A stretch of DNA of 40,058 nucleotides from an uncultured Clostridia bacterium (GTDB lineage Bacteria > Bacillota > Clostridia > Lachnospirales > Bianqueaceae): assembly GCA_937892735.1 (NCBI GenBank), contig CALBGL010000050.1:1-40058 (forward strand), read 5' to 3'. Within the stretch, counting starts at the first letter, position 1. Each line of letters starts with the position of its first letter. The position numbers and the translations under genes are program-made. Under the pieces are notes generated by a model. The model saw only the letters and a list, made by a program, of their open reading frames with translations. It did no database searches and was not told the origin of the DNA. Of this stretch, positions 1 through 7,507 are shown piece after piece.

Positions 1-173
1 TTACTCGAAGCTTGATTTTGTTACATCGCTCTAGGACTAATGTGAAATCCGGGGGGTTTCTCATTACTCGAAGCTTGATTTTGTTACATCGCTCTAGGAC
101 TAATGTGAAATCCGGGGGTTTTCTCATTACTCGAAGCTTGATTTTGTTACATCGCTCTAAGACTAATGTGAAA
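1..173. repeat. 63-bp tandem repeat, about 2.7 copies
   Basis: Copies begin at 1, 64 and 127, so the period is exactly 63 bp. Each starts TTACTCGAAGCTTGATTTTG. Copies 1 and 2 differ by one base in the G/T run near the end. The third has one substitution (CTAGGAC to CTAAGAC) and breaks off at about 173, where a terminator hairpin begins. There are no unique spacers, so this is not a CRISPR array. The array may extend beyond the left edge of the window. The period is a multiple of three, so an open frame runs through it with a 21-residue repeat, but no ribosome binding site or convincing protein was seen. Confidence 0.9.
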
Positions 174-220
174 AAGGCTGCGGCATCTCGGAGTCAACTC
201 TCCGGTGCCACAGCCTTTTT
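171..220 (-). terminator. intrinsic terminator of the lipoprotein gene, probably bidirectional
   Basis: The arms AAAAAGGCTGCGGCATC (171-187) and GGTGCCACAGCCTTTTT (204-220) pair with G-U wobbles, and a second small stem, CGGAG/CTCCG, sits inside. A-rich and T-rich flanks on the two sides allow termination in either direction. It begins at the stop codon of the minus-strand lipoprotein gene. Confidence 0.8.
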
Positions 221-1373
221 ATGATCCCATTGCTTCATTCTCCATGATGTTGCGTGATTGATATAGATCGGAACGGGAAATCTCTGCAATGCTGAATTTC
301 TGATGTATATTCTGGGTATAGATCCCATATTCGTCGATTCCCATGGCGTTAGCGCCACCATCGACCACGCCCTCCGCCACGTTCTGGTAGTTCAGGTCAT
401 ACACCTGATACTCGGTTTTATCCTCATCATAGCGAAATGCAAGAATATAGCCATCCACCAGATTGGCGCCCATATATCCTTCATCCAGCGCTATTTCCTC
501 ATACCGGATCATCTCTCGCTGACGAAAATCAAAATAGGACAGGTAAATATGACTTCGATCCGTCACATTATAGTCGGTACGCAGATTCAGGACATAGATT
601 CCCCCTTCTGTTACTTCCATACCATATACCGTCCAATTTTCCTCTAGAGACCACAATTGCTCCAGTTCCCCTGTCTGCAGGTGATATTCATAAAGCTCTC
701 GATGCTGCATCATGCTCTCCACATCCAGATCCTGTGCATCGTCGATCATGAAATACATCGAATTACCACTGAATCTGCATTTATACCATATATTGTTATA
801 TGGATACTCCTTATGGAATACGATGACCGGTTCTGCTTCTTCTCCTAAAGGATATCTTTTGATTTCCATGGTTCCCTGCGCCTCCGCACTGGTTACCTGA
901 AATCCCACAAGGCAGGTGTACAAATATCCTCTATGGATATAAAACTGAGGAGATAAGCCATTCATCGCCTCTACTTTCTGAAATGCTTCGCGATTCGTTC
1001 CATCCAGATCCATGCGATACAGAATTGAACCAGACAACCAATACAGCTTGCCATCATATACCTGAATACAGCCCATCATGTTTCCCGCATAAGCATTACA
1101 GCTGGCGTCCTTATGAGCACACTCCGGTTTTCCGCACAAAATACCAGATGTATCCGATTCCCGATCATAATAGAAAATCCAGGAGTTTAAAATCGTGTAA
1201 TACACCGATCCCTCGGAACAAAACTAACCATCCGCGCTCTGAAACGCAGGTTGTACATCATATTCCGGCAGGTACGCCTCCGTATCAAACTGTGTACTCT
1301 CATGATGGTCTACCACTTGACAACTTGGCAACAGAAAAAAGACTATGAGTAGTAATAGTTTTCGATATTTCAT
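219..1373 (-). pseudogene. secreted lipoprotein of the CGKPEC-type family, interrupted by an in-frame TAG
   Basis: The natural start is the ATG at 1373, preceded by AAGGGGGA at good spacing. It opens with MKYRKLLLLIVFFLLPSC, a short basic N-terminus, a hydrophobic core and a lipobox-like LPSC. After codon 49 (QSADG) there is a TAG at 1224-1226. The same frame then continues uninterrupted for 334 codons to the stop at 219. The continuation carries LCGKPECAHKDASCNAY, a cysteine-rich motif I associate with large families of Clostridia surface lipoproteins that appear beta-propeller-like. Repeated aromatic YxxD-type segments fit that fold. A GTG at 1205 with an upstream GAGGG could restart translation, but the product would lack the export signal. 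Nonsense mutation or sequencing error is the simplest reading. The biochemical role is unknown. Confidence 0.75.
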
Positions 1374-1413
1374 AGAATCCCCCTTCTTGAATCTTTTAAA
1401 CTACATACTTCTT

Positions 1414-1773
1414 TTATAGAATGCTTATCGTTTTTACTGTTGTACTTCCAATATGATAGTTGCAACTTCCACCATCATATTTTCCAGTAAATTTTTGATA
1501 ACATCCCCCCAAACCAGAAATAGCTACCGAGCGCCTTCCGCCTGATACATATTCAATATATCCATCTACTGATGTATATTGTGTATCACTCGGACTTTCT
1601 GGAGAGTAGGAAAGTGCAACTACTGTATACGATGATGTAAACTGCAAAGTAGCGGTATATGTTCCACTTCCATACTCTCCAGTATACGTAGCTGCATGAA
1701 CCGAAAGCGTTCCCATCAGCATCATGATAATAGCTAACATCGTGCCAACTGTCTTTTTGGATAGCGCTCTCAT
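1414..1773 (-). CDS. small secreted protein of unknown function
   Basis: This is a 119-residue product starting at MRALSKKT. I chose this ATG rather than one seven codons upstream because AAAGGAGG lies just before it. The N-terminus is a clear signal peptide: basic RALSKK, a hydrophobic stretch (about residues 9-25), and a signal peptidase I site after VHA. The mature part of about 90 residues is rich in Tyr, Ser, Thr and Gly, with two cysteines (in GGCYQKF and GGSCNYH) that could form a disulfide, and looks beta-rich. No family was recognised. It lies 40 bp upstream of the broken lipoprotein gene on the same strand, so the two were probably cotranscribed and surface-located. Confidence 0.6.
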   Translation of the reverse strand: MRALSKKTVGTMLAIIMMLMGTLSVHAATYTGEYGSGTYTATLQFTSSYTVVALSYSPESPSDTQYTSVDGYIEYVSGGRRSVAISGLGGCYQKFTGKYDGGSCNYHIGSTTVKTISIL

Positions 1774-2186
1774 AATCCAGCCTCCTTTATACAAATAGTT
1801 TTCTTTACAAAAACAATACCATACTTCTTTCCATAAATCGAGCCATTTTCCCCATCTCTCTCTACTTTCTGCATAATCGCCAGATTCTTTCTATGTTTTT
1901 TATGCAAATGATCCATTCAACTTTTCTCCAATCTTACCAATCGAGTAGCGGGAATCGAACTAATCCTCCGACTTCTCATATCATCATTCATATGGTTCAA
2001 TCCACTTAACAACCAACTCGCCTTTTGGTGTACCTCTTTTCTTGTGATTTTTATTATAGTTTACTAGACACTTCCGTTACAACTTTATTAAAGCCCTTCC
2101 TCCTTGCTATTCAGCTATGGGTTCCATCGTTGTCTACGCGCACTCAGGACTCCACCCGCTAGAGCCCTCATGGCGGGCACACTATG
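1774..2186. other. gene-poor stretch with a possible mobile-element scar
   Basis: No complete gene was seen. The minus strand has an open tail of 30 codons (1984-2076) ending in KKRGTPKGELVVKWIEPYE, with no start or ribosome binding site. I could not assign it to a family. About 25 bp downstream, at 1948-1960, the minus strand reads GTTCGATTCCCGC, which matches the 3' half of a tRNA T-arm. The pairing 5' half and the rest of a tRNA are missing. A gene tail beside a T-arm fragment is what a decayed integrase/attachment site can look like, but this is inference. Confidence 0.2.
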
Positions 2187-2230
2187 AAAAAGCCTCGCAG
2201 AAAACGAATTCTCGTTTCTGCAAGGCTTTT
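2187..2230 (-). terminator. intrinsic terminator after the FtsX-type permease
   Basis: A long stem, AAAAGCCTCGCAGAAAACGA paired with TCGTTTCTGCAAGGCTTTT around an ATTC loop, lies 3 bp past the permease stop. On the minus strand it ends in a U-run. Confidence 0.85.
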
Positions 2231-2233
2231 AGA

Positions 2234-4810
2234 TTACTGAATGTCTGTCTTCAGGGCATCTACCAGATTTTCCTTCTTGATCTTACGGATAGCGTACATC
2301 ATGGTGGTGAAGACGACCAGGAAGACACCCACGACGGCGATGATGACGGCGTGCCATGGGAACAGGAAGCCGGTTTCCCACCCGTTATTGACGATCAAAT
2401 ACAGCCAAAAGCTGATCAGGATCGATACGGGCAGCCCCCAGCACAGGGCTTTCGTGCCATACATCAGGCATTCATAGCACATCATTCTGTCGAAGCCCTT
2501 CTGTGTCATTCCTACGGAGCGAAGCATGGCGAAGTCCTTGCGTCGGAGCGCCACATTCGTAGAAATGGTATTGAACACGTTCGCGACCGCGATCAAAGCG
2601 ATCAGGATGACAAAGCCATATGATAACACGTTGATGACCAGGATCGTATTGTTTTCCGTCTCCTGGGAGGCTCTCTCATCACTGAGCTGATAGGCCTCCA
2701 TTTGATTCTGCAGCAGGATGTTGCGCATATCCTCATACACTTTCTCATGATCCTCCGCCTGGAAATACAGCGATGTATATCCACTGTCCACCAGATACGG
2801 ATGTCCAGCAAACAGCGCCGAGAACTGACTCCGCGGATAGAGCAGCAAACAAGTATTACTGTAGTCATTCGCGCCAAAGGGCAGCGTCTCCTGGTAGGAG
2901 CCGATTTCTACCGTAATCTGCCCCGGATCCTCCTCATAGCCTGATTCATAATCCAGAATCCGCGTATAGTCCAGCGTCATTTCCCGCGGATATTCAGTTA
3001 AAATGCGCATGTTCTGAATCTTCTCCTCATAAAAGACAGAGACTCGATCATAGAGGAGCGCCCGGGGATGTTCTGGATCTGTATAGTACGCTGGATCCTC
3101 CCCCACACTCTCCAGATACTGGTTAAAATTCTCATCGTTGACAAACAGAATATAGGCCGTGGGCAGATAGACCTGACCCTCATCATCCTCCCCCACCATC
3201 TCCTGATAGTCTGCGGAGACATAAGAAGGATCAATCTCCATAGTGCCTCCATAGCAATTACTCACCATGGCGGCATTCTGAACGCCTTCCACCGCCGAAA
3301 GCAGGGTAAAGACTTTTTCCTCATCCGTATTCTCGGACACATAATATCTCAGGTCATAATCTGTTACCTCCATGACCGCGCCTACAGTACCGGTCAGATA
3401 TAGGATATAGGCGCTGGATGAGATGAATAAGACCACGCTCATGAACAGGGAAACCACCGTCGCGCGATACTTCTTTCGGTCCCGCTTGAAATATTTCTTC
3501 GCCAACAGTCCTTCCAGCTTAAAGAACACATAATTCAGACGGTTGACTTTCACTTCTTTGCGGCTAATCTTGATATCCTGGCTGCTGCGCACGGCCTCCA
3601 CCGCGGAAACGCGCGTCGCGCGCTTGGCTGGGATCCAGGCAGAAATCAGCACTGTCACCATACCGATCACAAAAGAGATCAGAATGGATTGCCAAGACAC
3701 CACCAGATGCAGCGTGATCTCCGAATTAGCGTCCGATCCGAATAAGATGCCGGAGAAATAATCTCCGATGAAAAATAGCGTGACACCAATGCCCAGCAGT
3801 CCGCACAGGATCCCAAGAGGAACGCCAATACCTCCTACCAGCAGCGCCTCATATAGGACGCTGCTGCGCAGTTGGCGCTTGGTAGCTCCGATCGAGGAGA
3901 GCAGGCCAAACTGTCGCGTTCTGTCGCTGACCGAGATAGAAAAGGCATTGTAGATCAACGAGATCGATCCGAACAGAATCAGAAAGATAATGACGGCGGC
4001 CAGTCCATACAATACCGTATAGTACGAACTATAGCTGGAAGCGCCGCTGAACATCAGAAGCGTATCATTGTATACAGCGGAACACGCCATATTTTCATTG
4101 GGATACAGATAAGCATTCCCCGGTTGATACGTCGTCAAATAAACCTCATAGGATGTCACGGGCGCTGTATCATCCCAGTATACAAGCGCCGTATAACCCG
4201 GCGCCGAATAGTCTTCAAACTCCGGACGTTCGTACGTCCCGACGATGGTATAGGTTCGGCTGTACTCGCCAACAAAACTCTCTTCCTCCTGTACATAGGG
4301 GTTATACTGGCTCAGTCCGTACCCCTCTATATCGCGCCGTCCCAGTTCCAGCGTCCAGGTATCGCCAATCTGATAACTGACCTCTCCATTCGTAGTCAAA
4401 TGCAAGGGCAGGAGGATCTCCGAGGAATTTTCCGGAAGACGTCCCGATACGAGATGCACCGCCATGTTCTGCATAAAATCCTCTTTCACGCCTAATACAT
4501 AGAGATAGGGCTTATCCGGATTACTGGACTCCGTCTCGGCATACCCCAGAATCTGCGCCTCATACATAGTATCGACCTGGCTGTCCTGACGCATAGTCTC
4601 CAGATTCTCTGCTGAGGCTCCGATTAACCCCGTATACCAGTTTCCCATCTCCCACTGGCCGGTACGGAACAAATAGGACTGAAAGCTCACGACCAAGGAC
4701 GCCACTGCCGTAACCATAGCCGCAGACAGAATGATTCCGATGATCGTCACGATTGTTCTCGTTCGATTCTTCCGCAGCGATTTCGCTGTAACTTTATGAA
4801 GAATATTCAT
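2234..4810 (-). CDS. ABC transporter permease with two FtsX/MacB-type halves
   Basis: This is an 858-residue type VII ABC permease. Residues 18-42 form the first membrane helix, then comes a large MacB-like extracellular domain (about 45-265), then three helices (about 266-290, 324-348, 374-394) ending in IPAKRATRVSAVEAVRSS, the usual FtsX core end. A second unit repeats this plan: a helix near 450-470, a second extracellular domain, and three C-terminal helices. Two large external domains separate it from BceB-type permeases, which have one. The start overlaps the ATPase stop in ATGA, so the two are translationally coupled. The family exports or senses peptides, lipoproteins or antimicrobials by mechanotransmission. 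The substrate cannot be read from the sequence. Confidence 0.9.
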   Translation of the reverse strand: MNILHKVTAKSLRKNRTRTIVTIIGIILSAAMVTAVASLVVSFQSYLFRTGQWEMGNWYTGLIGASAENLETMRQDSQVDTMYEAQILGYAETESSNPDKPYLYVLGVKEDFMQNMAVHLVSGRLPENSSEILLPLHLTTNGEVSYQIGDTWTLELGRRDIEGYGLSQYNPYVQEEESFVGEYSRTYTIVGTYERPEFEDYSAPGYTALVYWDDTAPVTSYEVYLTTYQPGNAYLYPNENMACSAVYNDTLLMFSGASSYSSYYTVLYGLAAVIIFLILFGSISLIYNAFSISVSDRTRQFGLLSSIGATKRQLRSSVLYEALLVGGIGVPLGILCGLLGIGVTLFFIGDYFSGILFGSDANSEITLHLVVSWQSILISFVIGMVTVLISAWIPAKRATRVSAVEAVRSSQDIKISRKEVKVNRLNYVFFKLEGLLAKKYFKRDRKKYRATVVSLFMSVVLFISSSAYILYLTGTVGAVMEVTDYDLRYYVSENTDEEKVFTLLSAVEGVQNAAMVSNCYGGTMEIDPSYVSADYQEMVGEDDEGQVYLPTAYILFVNDENFNQYLESVGEDPAYYTDPEHPRALLYDRVSVFYEEKIQNMRILTEYPREMTLDYTRILDYESGYEEDPGQITVEIGSYQETLPFGANDYSNTCLLLYPRSQFSALFAGHPYLVDSGYTSLYFQAEDHEKVYEDMRNILLQNQMEAYQLSDERASQETENNTILVINVLSYGFVILIALIAVANVFNTISTNVALRRKDFAMLRSVGMTQKGFDRMMCYECLMYGTKALCWGLPVSILISFWLYLIVNNGWETGFLFPWHAVIIAVVGVFLVVFTTMMYAIRKIKKENLVDALKTDIQ

Positions 4811-5490
4811 CGGCGAATCACCTCATCCCGGATGATTCGGCCATCCTCGATGGCCAATATACGATCCGCCTGCAGCGCGATGTTCTCATCATGCGTGATC
4901 ATGATGAGCGTCTGCTGATACTTCTGGTTGGACATCTTGAGGAGTTCTACGATCTCCTGGCTATTCTTGGAATCCAGATTGCCCGTGGGCTCATCCGCCA
5001 ACACCACGGCAGGCGCGTTCATCAATGCCCGACCGATGGAGACCCGTTGCTGCTGACCGCCGGACAACTGATTGGGCAGGTGTTTCTCCCTCCCCTTGAG
5101 TCCCAATATCTGCAACAGTTCCGCGAGACGCTTTTCATTGACCTTGCGCCCATCCATCAGAACCGGCAGCGTCATGTTCTCTGTCACATCCAATACGGGA
5201 ATCAGATTATAAAACTGATATATGAGTCCCACCTGCCGTCTGCGGAAGATGGCGAGCTGCTCCTCGTTCTGCGCGTATACATCCTGGCCATTCATCCAGA
5301 CCTTGCCGGATGTAGGCTGATCTACACCGCCCAAGATGTGCAAAAGCGTCGATTTGCCCGAACCGGAAGGTCCGATGATCGCGACAAATTCCCCCTTCTC
5401 CACGGAAAAACTGACTCCTGCCAACGCTTGTACCTGATTCTCGCCCTTACCATATGTCTTCACCAAATTATCCACTCGTAAGATTTCCAT
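4807..5490 (-). CDS. ABC transporter ATP-binding protein (LolD/MacB type)
   Basis: This 227-residue ATPase powers the adjacent FtsX-type permease. It contains Walker A GPSGSGKST, Q-loop YQFYNLIPV, signature LSGGQQQR, Walker B VVLADEPTGNLD with catalytic Glu, and switch histidine in MITHD. I start it at MEILRVDNLVKTYG (ATG 5490, with GGGAG upstream). A longer open frame reaches 5574, but it would begin upstream of the predicted promoter at 5537-5545 and has no homologous residues. The DEPTGNLD and QFYNLIP motifs are typical of the LolD/MacB/BceA group. It is the first gene after the operator-bearing intergenic region and is coupled to the permease by a 4-bp overlap. Confidence 0.93.
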   Translation of the reverse strand: MEILRVDNLVKTYGKGENQVQALAGVSFSVEKGEFVAIIGPSGSGKSTLLHILGGVDQPTSGKVWMNGQDVYAQNEEQLAIFRRRQVGLIYQFYNLIPVLDVTENMTLPVLMDGRKVNEKRLAELLQILGLKGREKHLPNQLSGGQQQRVSIGRALMNAPAVVLADEPTGNLDSKNSQEIVELLKMSNQKYQQTLIMITHDENIALQADRILAIEDGRIIRDEVIRR

Positions 5491-5536
5491 ACCCTTCTCT
5501 CCCTTCCATACCGGCATTTCTTCTGCCGTTGAATAC

Positions 5537-5545
5537 AGTATAGCA
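5537..5545 (-). promoter_or_regulatory. promoter (extended -10) of the ABC transporter genes
   Basis: On the minus strand the sequence reads TGCTATACT, an extended -10 element (TGnTATACT). No good -35 is present at 17 bp, which is common for activator-dependent promoters. Transcription would start near 5530, about 40 bp before the ATPase ATG. The inverted repeat at 5573-5592 would then lie about 50 bp upstream of the start point, a classic activator position. Confidence 0.5.
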
Positions 5546-5572
5546 AGTTCAGGTGACACTCCCGTGACTTCC

Positions 5573-5592
5573 AAATGACAAAAATGTCATTT
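5573..5592. promoter_or_regulatory. inverted-repeat operator, candidate response-regulator site
   Basis: This is a perfect inverted repeat, AAATGACA-AAAA-TGTCATTT. Its core TGACA-N4-TGTCA resembles, as I recall it, the TnACA-N4-TGTAA boxes bound by BceR-type regulators. It sits between the kinase gene and the ABC genes, just upstream of an extended -10 promoter. The partner regulator is encoded 1 kb upstream, so it most likely marks where that regulator activates the transporter. Confidence 0.6.
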
Positions 5593-5603
5593 TCTGATTA
5601 AAA

Positions 5604-6611
5604 TCAAATTGTACCCTTATAAAATCGCACAGTAAACCGCGCGCCGCCTTCCGGCGCGTTTTCCGCCTTGATCGTACCATTCTGTTTTTTGATAATCATA
5701 CGGCAAAGCGCAAGTCCGATTCCGATACTCTGCGAAGTCGCTTGCTTCCCTCGGTAAAATCGCTCAAATAAATGCGCTAAATCCTCGGGATCCAATCCCG
5801 GTCCCTGATCTTGAATTCGTATCTCGGTATACACCGGATTCTCTTGAACACGAATCCGGATCTCCCCGCCGTTTTCCATATGTTCCATACAGTTTTTTAA
5901 AATATTACCGATCGCCTCGACCGACCAGGAAAGATCCCCTATGAAACTCTCCTGTCCATTCATCTCCACCGTAAGACGCTGATTCTTGAGTTCCATGGGA
6001 ATCGCGACCAGTTCTGACGCCTTAAACAGCAGATCCTCTACCATGACCTTGTCTTTCTGAAAGACCGCCGTATCTGAATCTAGCTTCGAGACCTTCAGCA
6101 GAGATTCGATAAGCCAGTCCATCCGGTCTAAGAGCCGCATCATATCCTGTGTCAACTCTTTTCGTCGTTCTGTAGGCAGGTTTTCCTTCTGCATCAAGGC
6201 TCCGAAAAGGCGAAGGGAAGTCAGAGGGGTACGAATCTGGTGCGAGATATCCGCAATCAAGTCATTCAGAAAAATCTTATCCTTCTGCAGCGCTTCGGTC
6301 TGCTCCTGCAACCTTTCCAGCATCTTCTCCAGCTCGTTTTCCAGAATCGCCAGCTCACCCTCTGTATATTGTCCAAAAGAATACTTTTTCTCTCCGTGAA
6401 GCACACGGTCGATTTCCTGGGACAAGTCCCGCAGGCGCTGGTACCGCTGATACGTGGCGCCAAAATGATAGGCGCCTAACACAGCGCCGCAAAGAAAGAT
6501 CCCCAGTCCCAGCCTGGAGTCCACCCAGAGTCCCAGGAGACTGCCAAAAGCCCATAAAACACCATAGATCAAAAGATCCCTTCTGATCTCCGGATTTCTG
6601 AAAAAAAACAT
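5604..6611 (-). CDS. sensor histidine kinase with a minimal two-helix sensor
   Basis: This is a 335-residue kinase. Two membrane helices (about 13-29 and 34-52) are joined by only a few residues, so there is almost no extracellular sensor. That is the plan of intramembrane-sensing kinases such as BceS, which take their signal from a transporter. A short linker is followed by the H-box DISHQIRTPLTSL (phosphorylated His124), an N-box around GNILKNCMEH, a G1 motif DQGPGLDPEDL, an F-box LFERFYRG and a G2 motif GIGLALC. The C-terminus is a complete HATPase domain. The gene starts 4 bp after the response regulator stop and forms an operon with it. It probably monitors the FtsX-type transporter encoded downstream. 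Confidence 0.92.
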   Translation of the reverse strand: MFFFRNPEIRRDLLIYGVLWAFGSLLGLWVDSRLGLGIFLCGAVLGAYHFGATYQRYQRLRDLSQEIDRVLHGEKKYSFGQYTEGELAILENELEKMLERLQEQTEALQKDKIFLNDLIADISHQIRTPLTSLRLFGALMQKENLPTERRKELTQDMMRLLDRMDWLIESLLKVSKLDSDTAVFQKDKVMVEDLLFKASELVAIPMELKNQRLTVEMNGQESFIGDLSWSVEAIGNILKNCMEHMENGGEIRIRVQENPVYTEIRIQDQGPGLDPEDLAHLFERFYRGKQATSQSIGIGLALCRMIIKKQNGTIKAENAPEGGARFTVRFYKGTI

Positions 6612-6615
6612 CGTA

Positions 6616-7287
6616 TTATTCTCCCAGCTTATAACCTAGTCCCCGCACTGTCCGAATATACTCCGGATTCTGCGGATCCGTTTCAATCTTTTCTCGCAGT
6701 CGTTTGATATACACCGTCAGCGTATTATCATTGACAAATTCTCCTGCCGCATCCCAGATCTCCTCTAATAGACGTCCTCTGGAAAGCACCTCTCCTTTAT
6801 GCTGTAAAAACACCAGCAGCAACCGATATTCCAGCGCGGACAGGATAATCTCGCCCTCCGGTCCATTTACCTTTCCTCTTGTCGGATCCACACGCAATCC
6901 CCGGTATTCCAGCGTCTGCGATCCGCCTTGCGTTCTTCTCAGGACACTTCGAATCCGGGATACTAATTCCCTGGGACGAAAGGGCTTGATGATATAGTCA
7001 TCGGCTCCCATATCCAATCCGGCGACCGTACTGTATTCATCTCCGGATGCCGTCAGGAAGATCACCGCCATATTCCCCTTTTCTTTCGCTGCCGCACATA
7101 CCGCATATCCATTGCCATCCGCCAACGAAATGTCCACCAGCACCAGTTCGAAAGCTCCTTCTTCCATTTTCCGTAGAGCTTGTCTCTGTCCTGCTGCCCG
7201 GTCTACTATAAAGCCCTCTGCCTGTAAATATTCTGACAGACCTGCCACGATTTGTGAGTCGTCTTCCACCAGTAGTATCCGATACAC
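6616..7287 (-). CDS. OmpR/PhoB-family response regulator
   Basis: The receiver domain has the acidic pair in LLVEDD, the phospho-acceptor Asp in LVLVDISLADG, Thr/Ser in FLTASGD and the Lys in YIIKPF. The C-terminal winged helix (EYRLLLVFLQHKGEVLSRGRL through TVRGLGYKL) is typical of the OmpR family. I place the start at GTG 7287 because GGGAGG lies 7 bp upstream. An ATG at 7293 would be only 1 bp from that Shine-Dalgarno, and a GTG at 7311 is also open. It is the first gene of the regulator-kinase pair. It probably binds the TGACA inverted repeat ahead of the transporter genes. Confidence 0.92.
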   Translation of the reverse strand: MYRILLVEDDSQIVAGLSEYLQAEGFIVDRAAGQRQALRKMEEGAFELVLVDISLADGNGYAVCAAAKEKGNMAVIFLTASGDEYSTVAGLDMGADDYIIKPFRPRELVSRIRSVLRRTQGGSQTLEYRGLRVDPTRGKVNGPEGEIILSALEYRLLLVFLQHKGEVLSRGRLLEEIWDAAGEFVNDNTLTVYIKRLREKIETDPQNPEYIRTVRGLGYKLGE

Positions 7288-7307
7288 CTTCATTCCTCCC
7301 ACCTGAT

Positions 7308-7364
7308 CCACGCCTATTCCATCTTGAGGCGTAGCTCCATCACTTCTGTCATGCCACGCCTATT
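7308..7364 (-). repeat. direct and inverted repeats in the leader of the regulator gene
   Basis: AATAGGCGTGG occurs twice on the minus strand (7354-7364 and 7308-7318). Between them lies CTACGCCT (7327-7334), which can pair with either copy over 8 bp with one G-U. The downstream pairing would end just before the GGGAGG ribosome binding site. The upstream copy directly follows a TAAAAT -10-like element, so the repeats could be either operator half-sites or alternative RNA hairpins. Confidence 0.5.
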
Positions 7365-7443
7365 TTATCATGAAAGCGTATTTTGAACAAGAAAGAGTCT
7401 CAAAAAAATTCTTAAGAATCCAGCAAGATGCATTGATTTTCCA

Positions 7444-7472
7444 TGGACAAATTCATGGCTACCGTATATAAT
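7444..7472 (+). promoter_or_regulatory. sigma-A promoter of the aldo/keto reductase gene
   Basis: TGGACA (7444-7449), a 17-bp spacer and a perfect TATAAT (7467-7472). The ribosome binding site AGGGAGG follows at about 7490-7497 and the ATG at 7508. Confidence 0.8.
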
Positions 7473-7507
7473 GTAATGTATCATACATAAAGGGAGGTTA
7501 CATAATC

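Noticed and set aside
1..173. CRISPR array
   Set aside because: Units abut with no spacers, and no cas gene is present.
12..224. 70-codon frame through the tandem repeat
   Set aside because: It is open only because the 63-bp unit is a multiple of three; no ribosome binding site and no protein-like composition.
5491..5574. 28-residue extension of the ABC ATPase
   Set aside because: It would start upstream of the predicted promoter and the operator; the family begins at MEILRVDNL.
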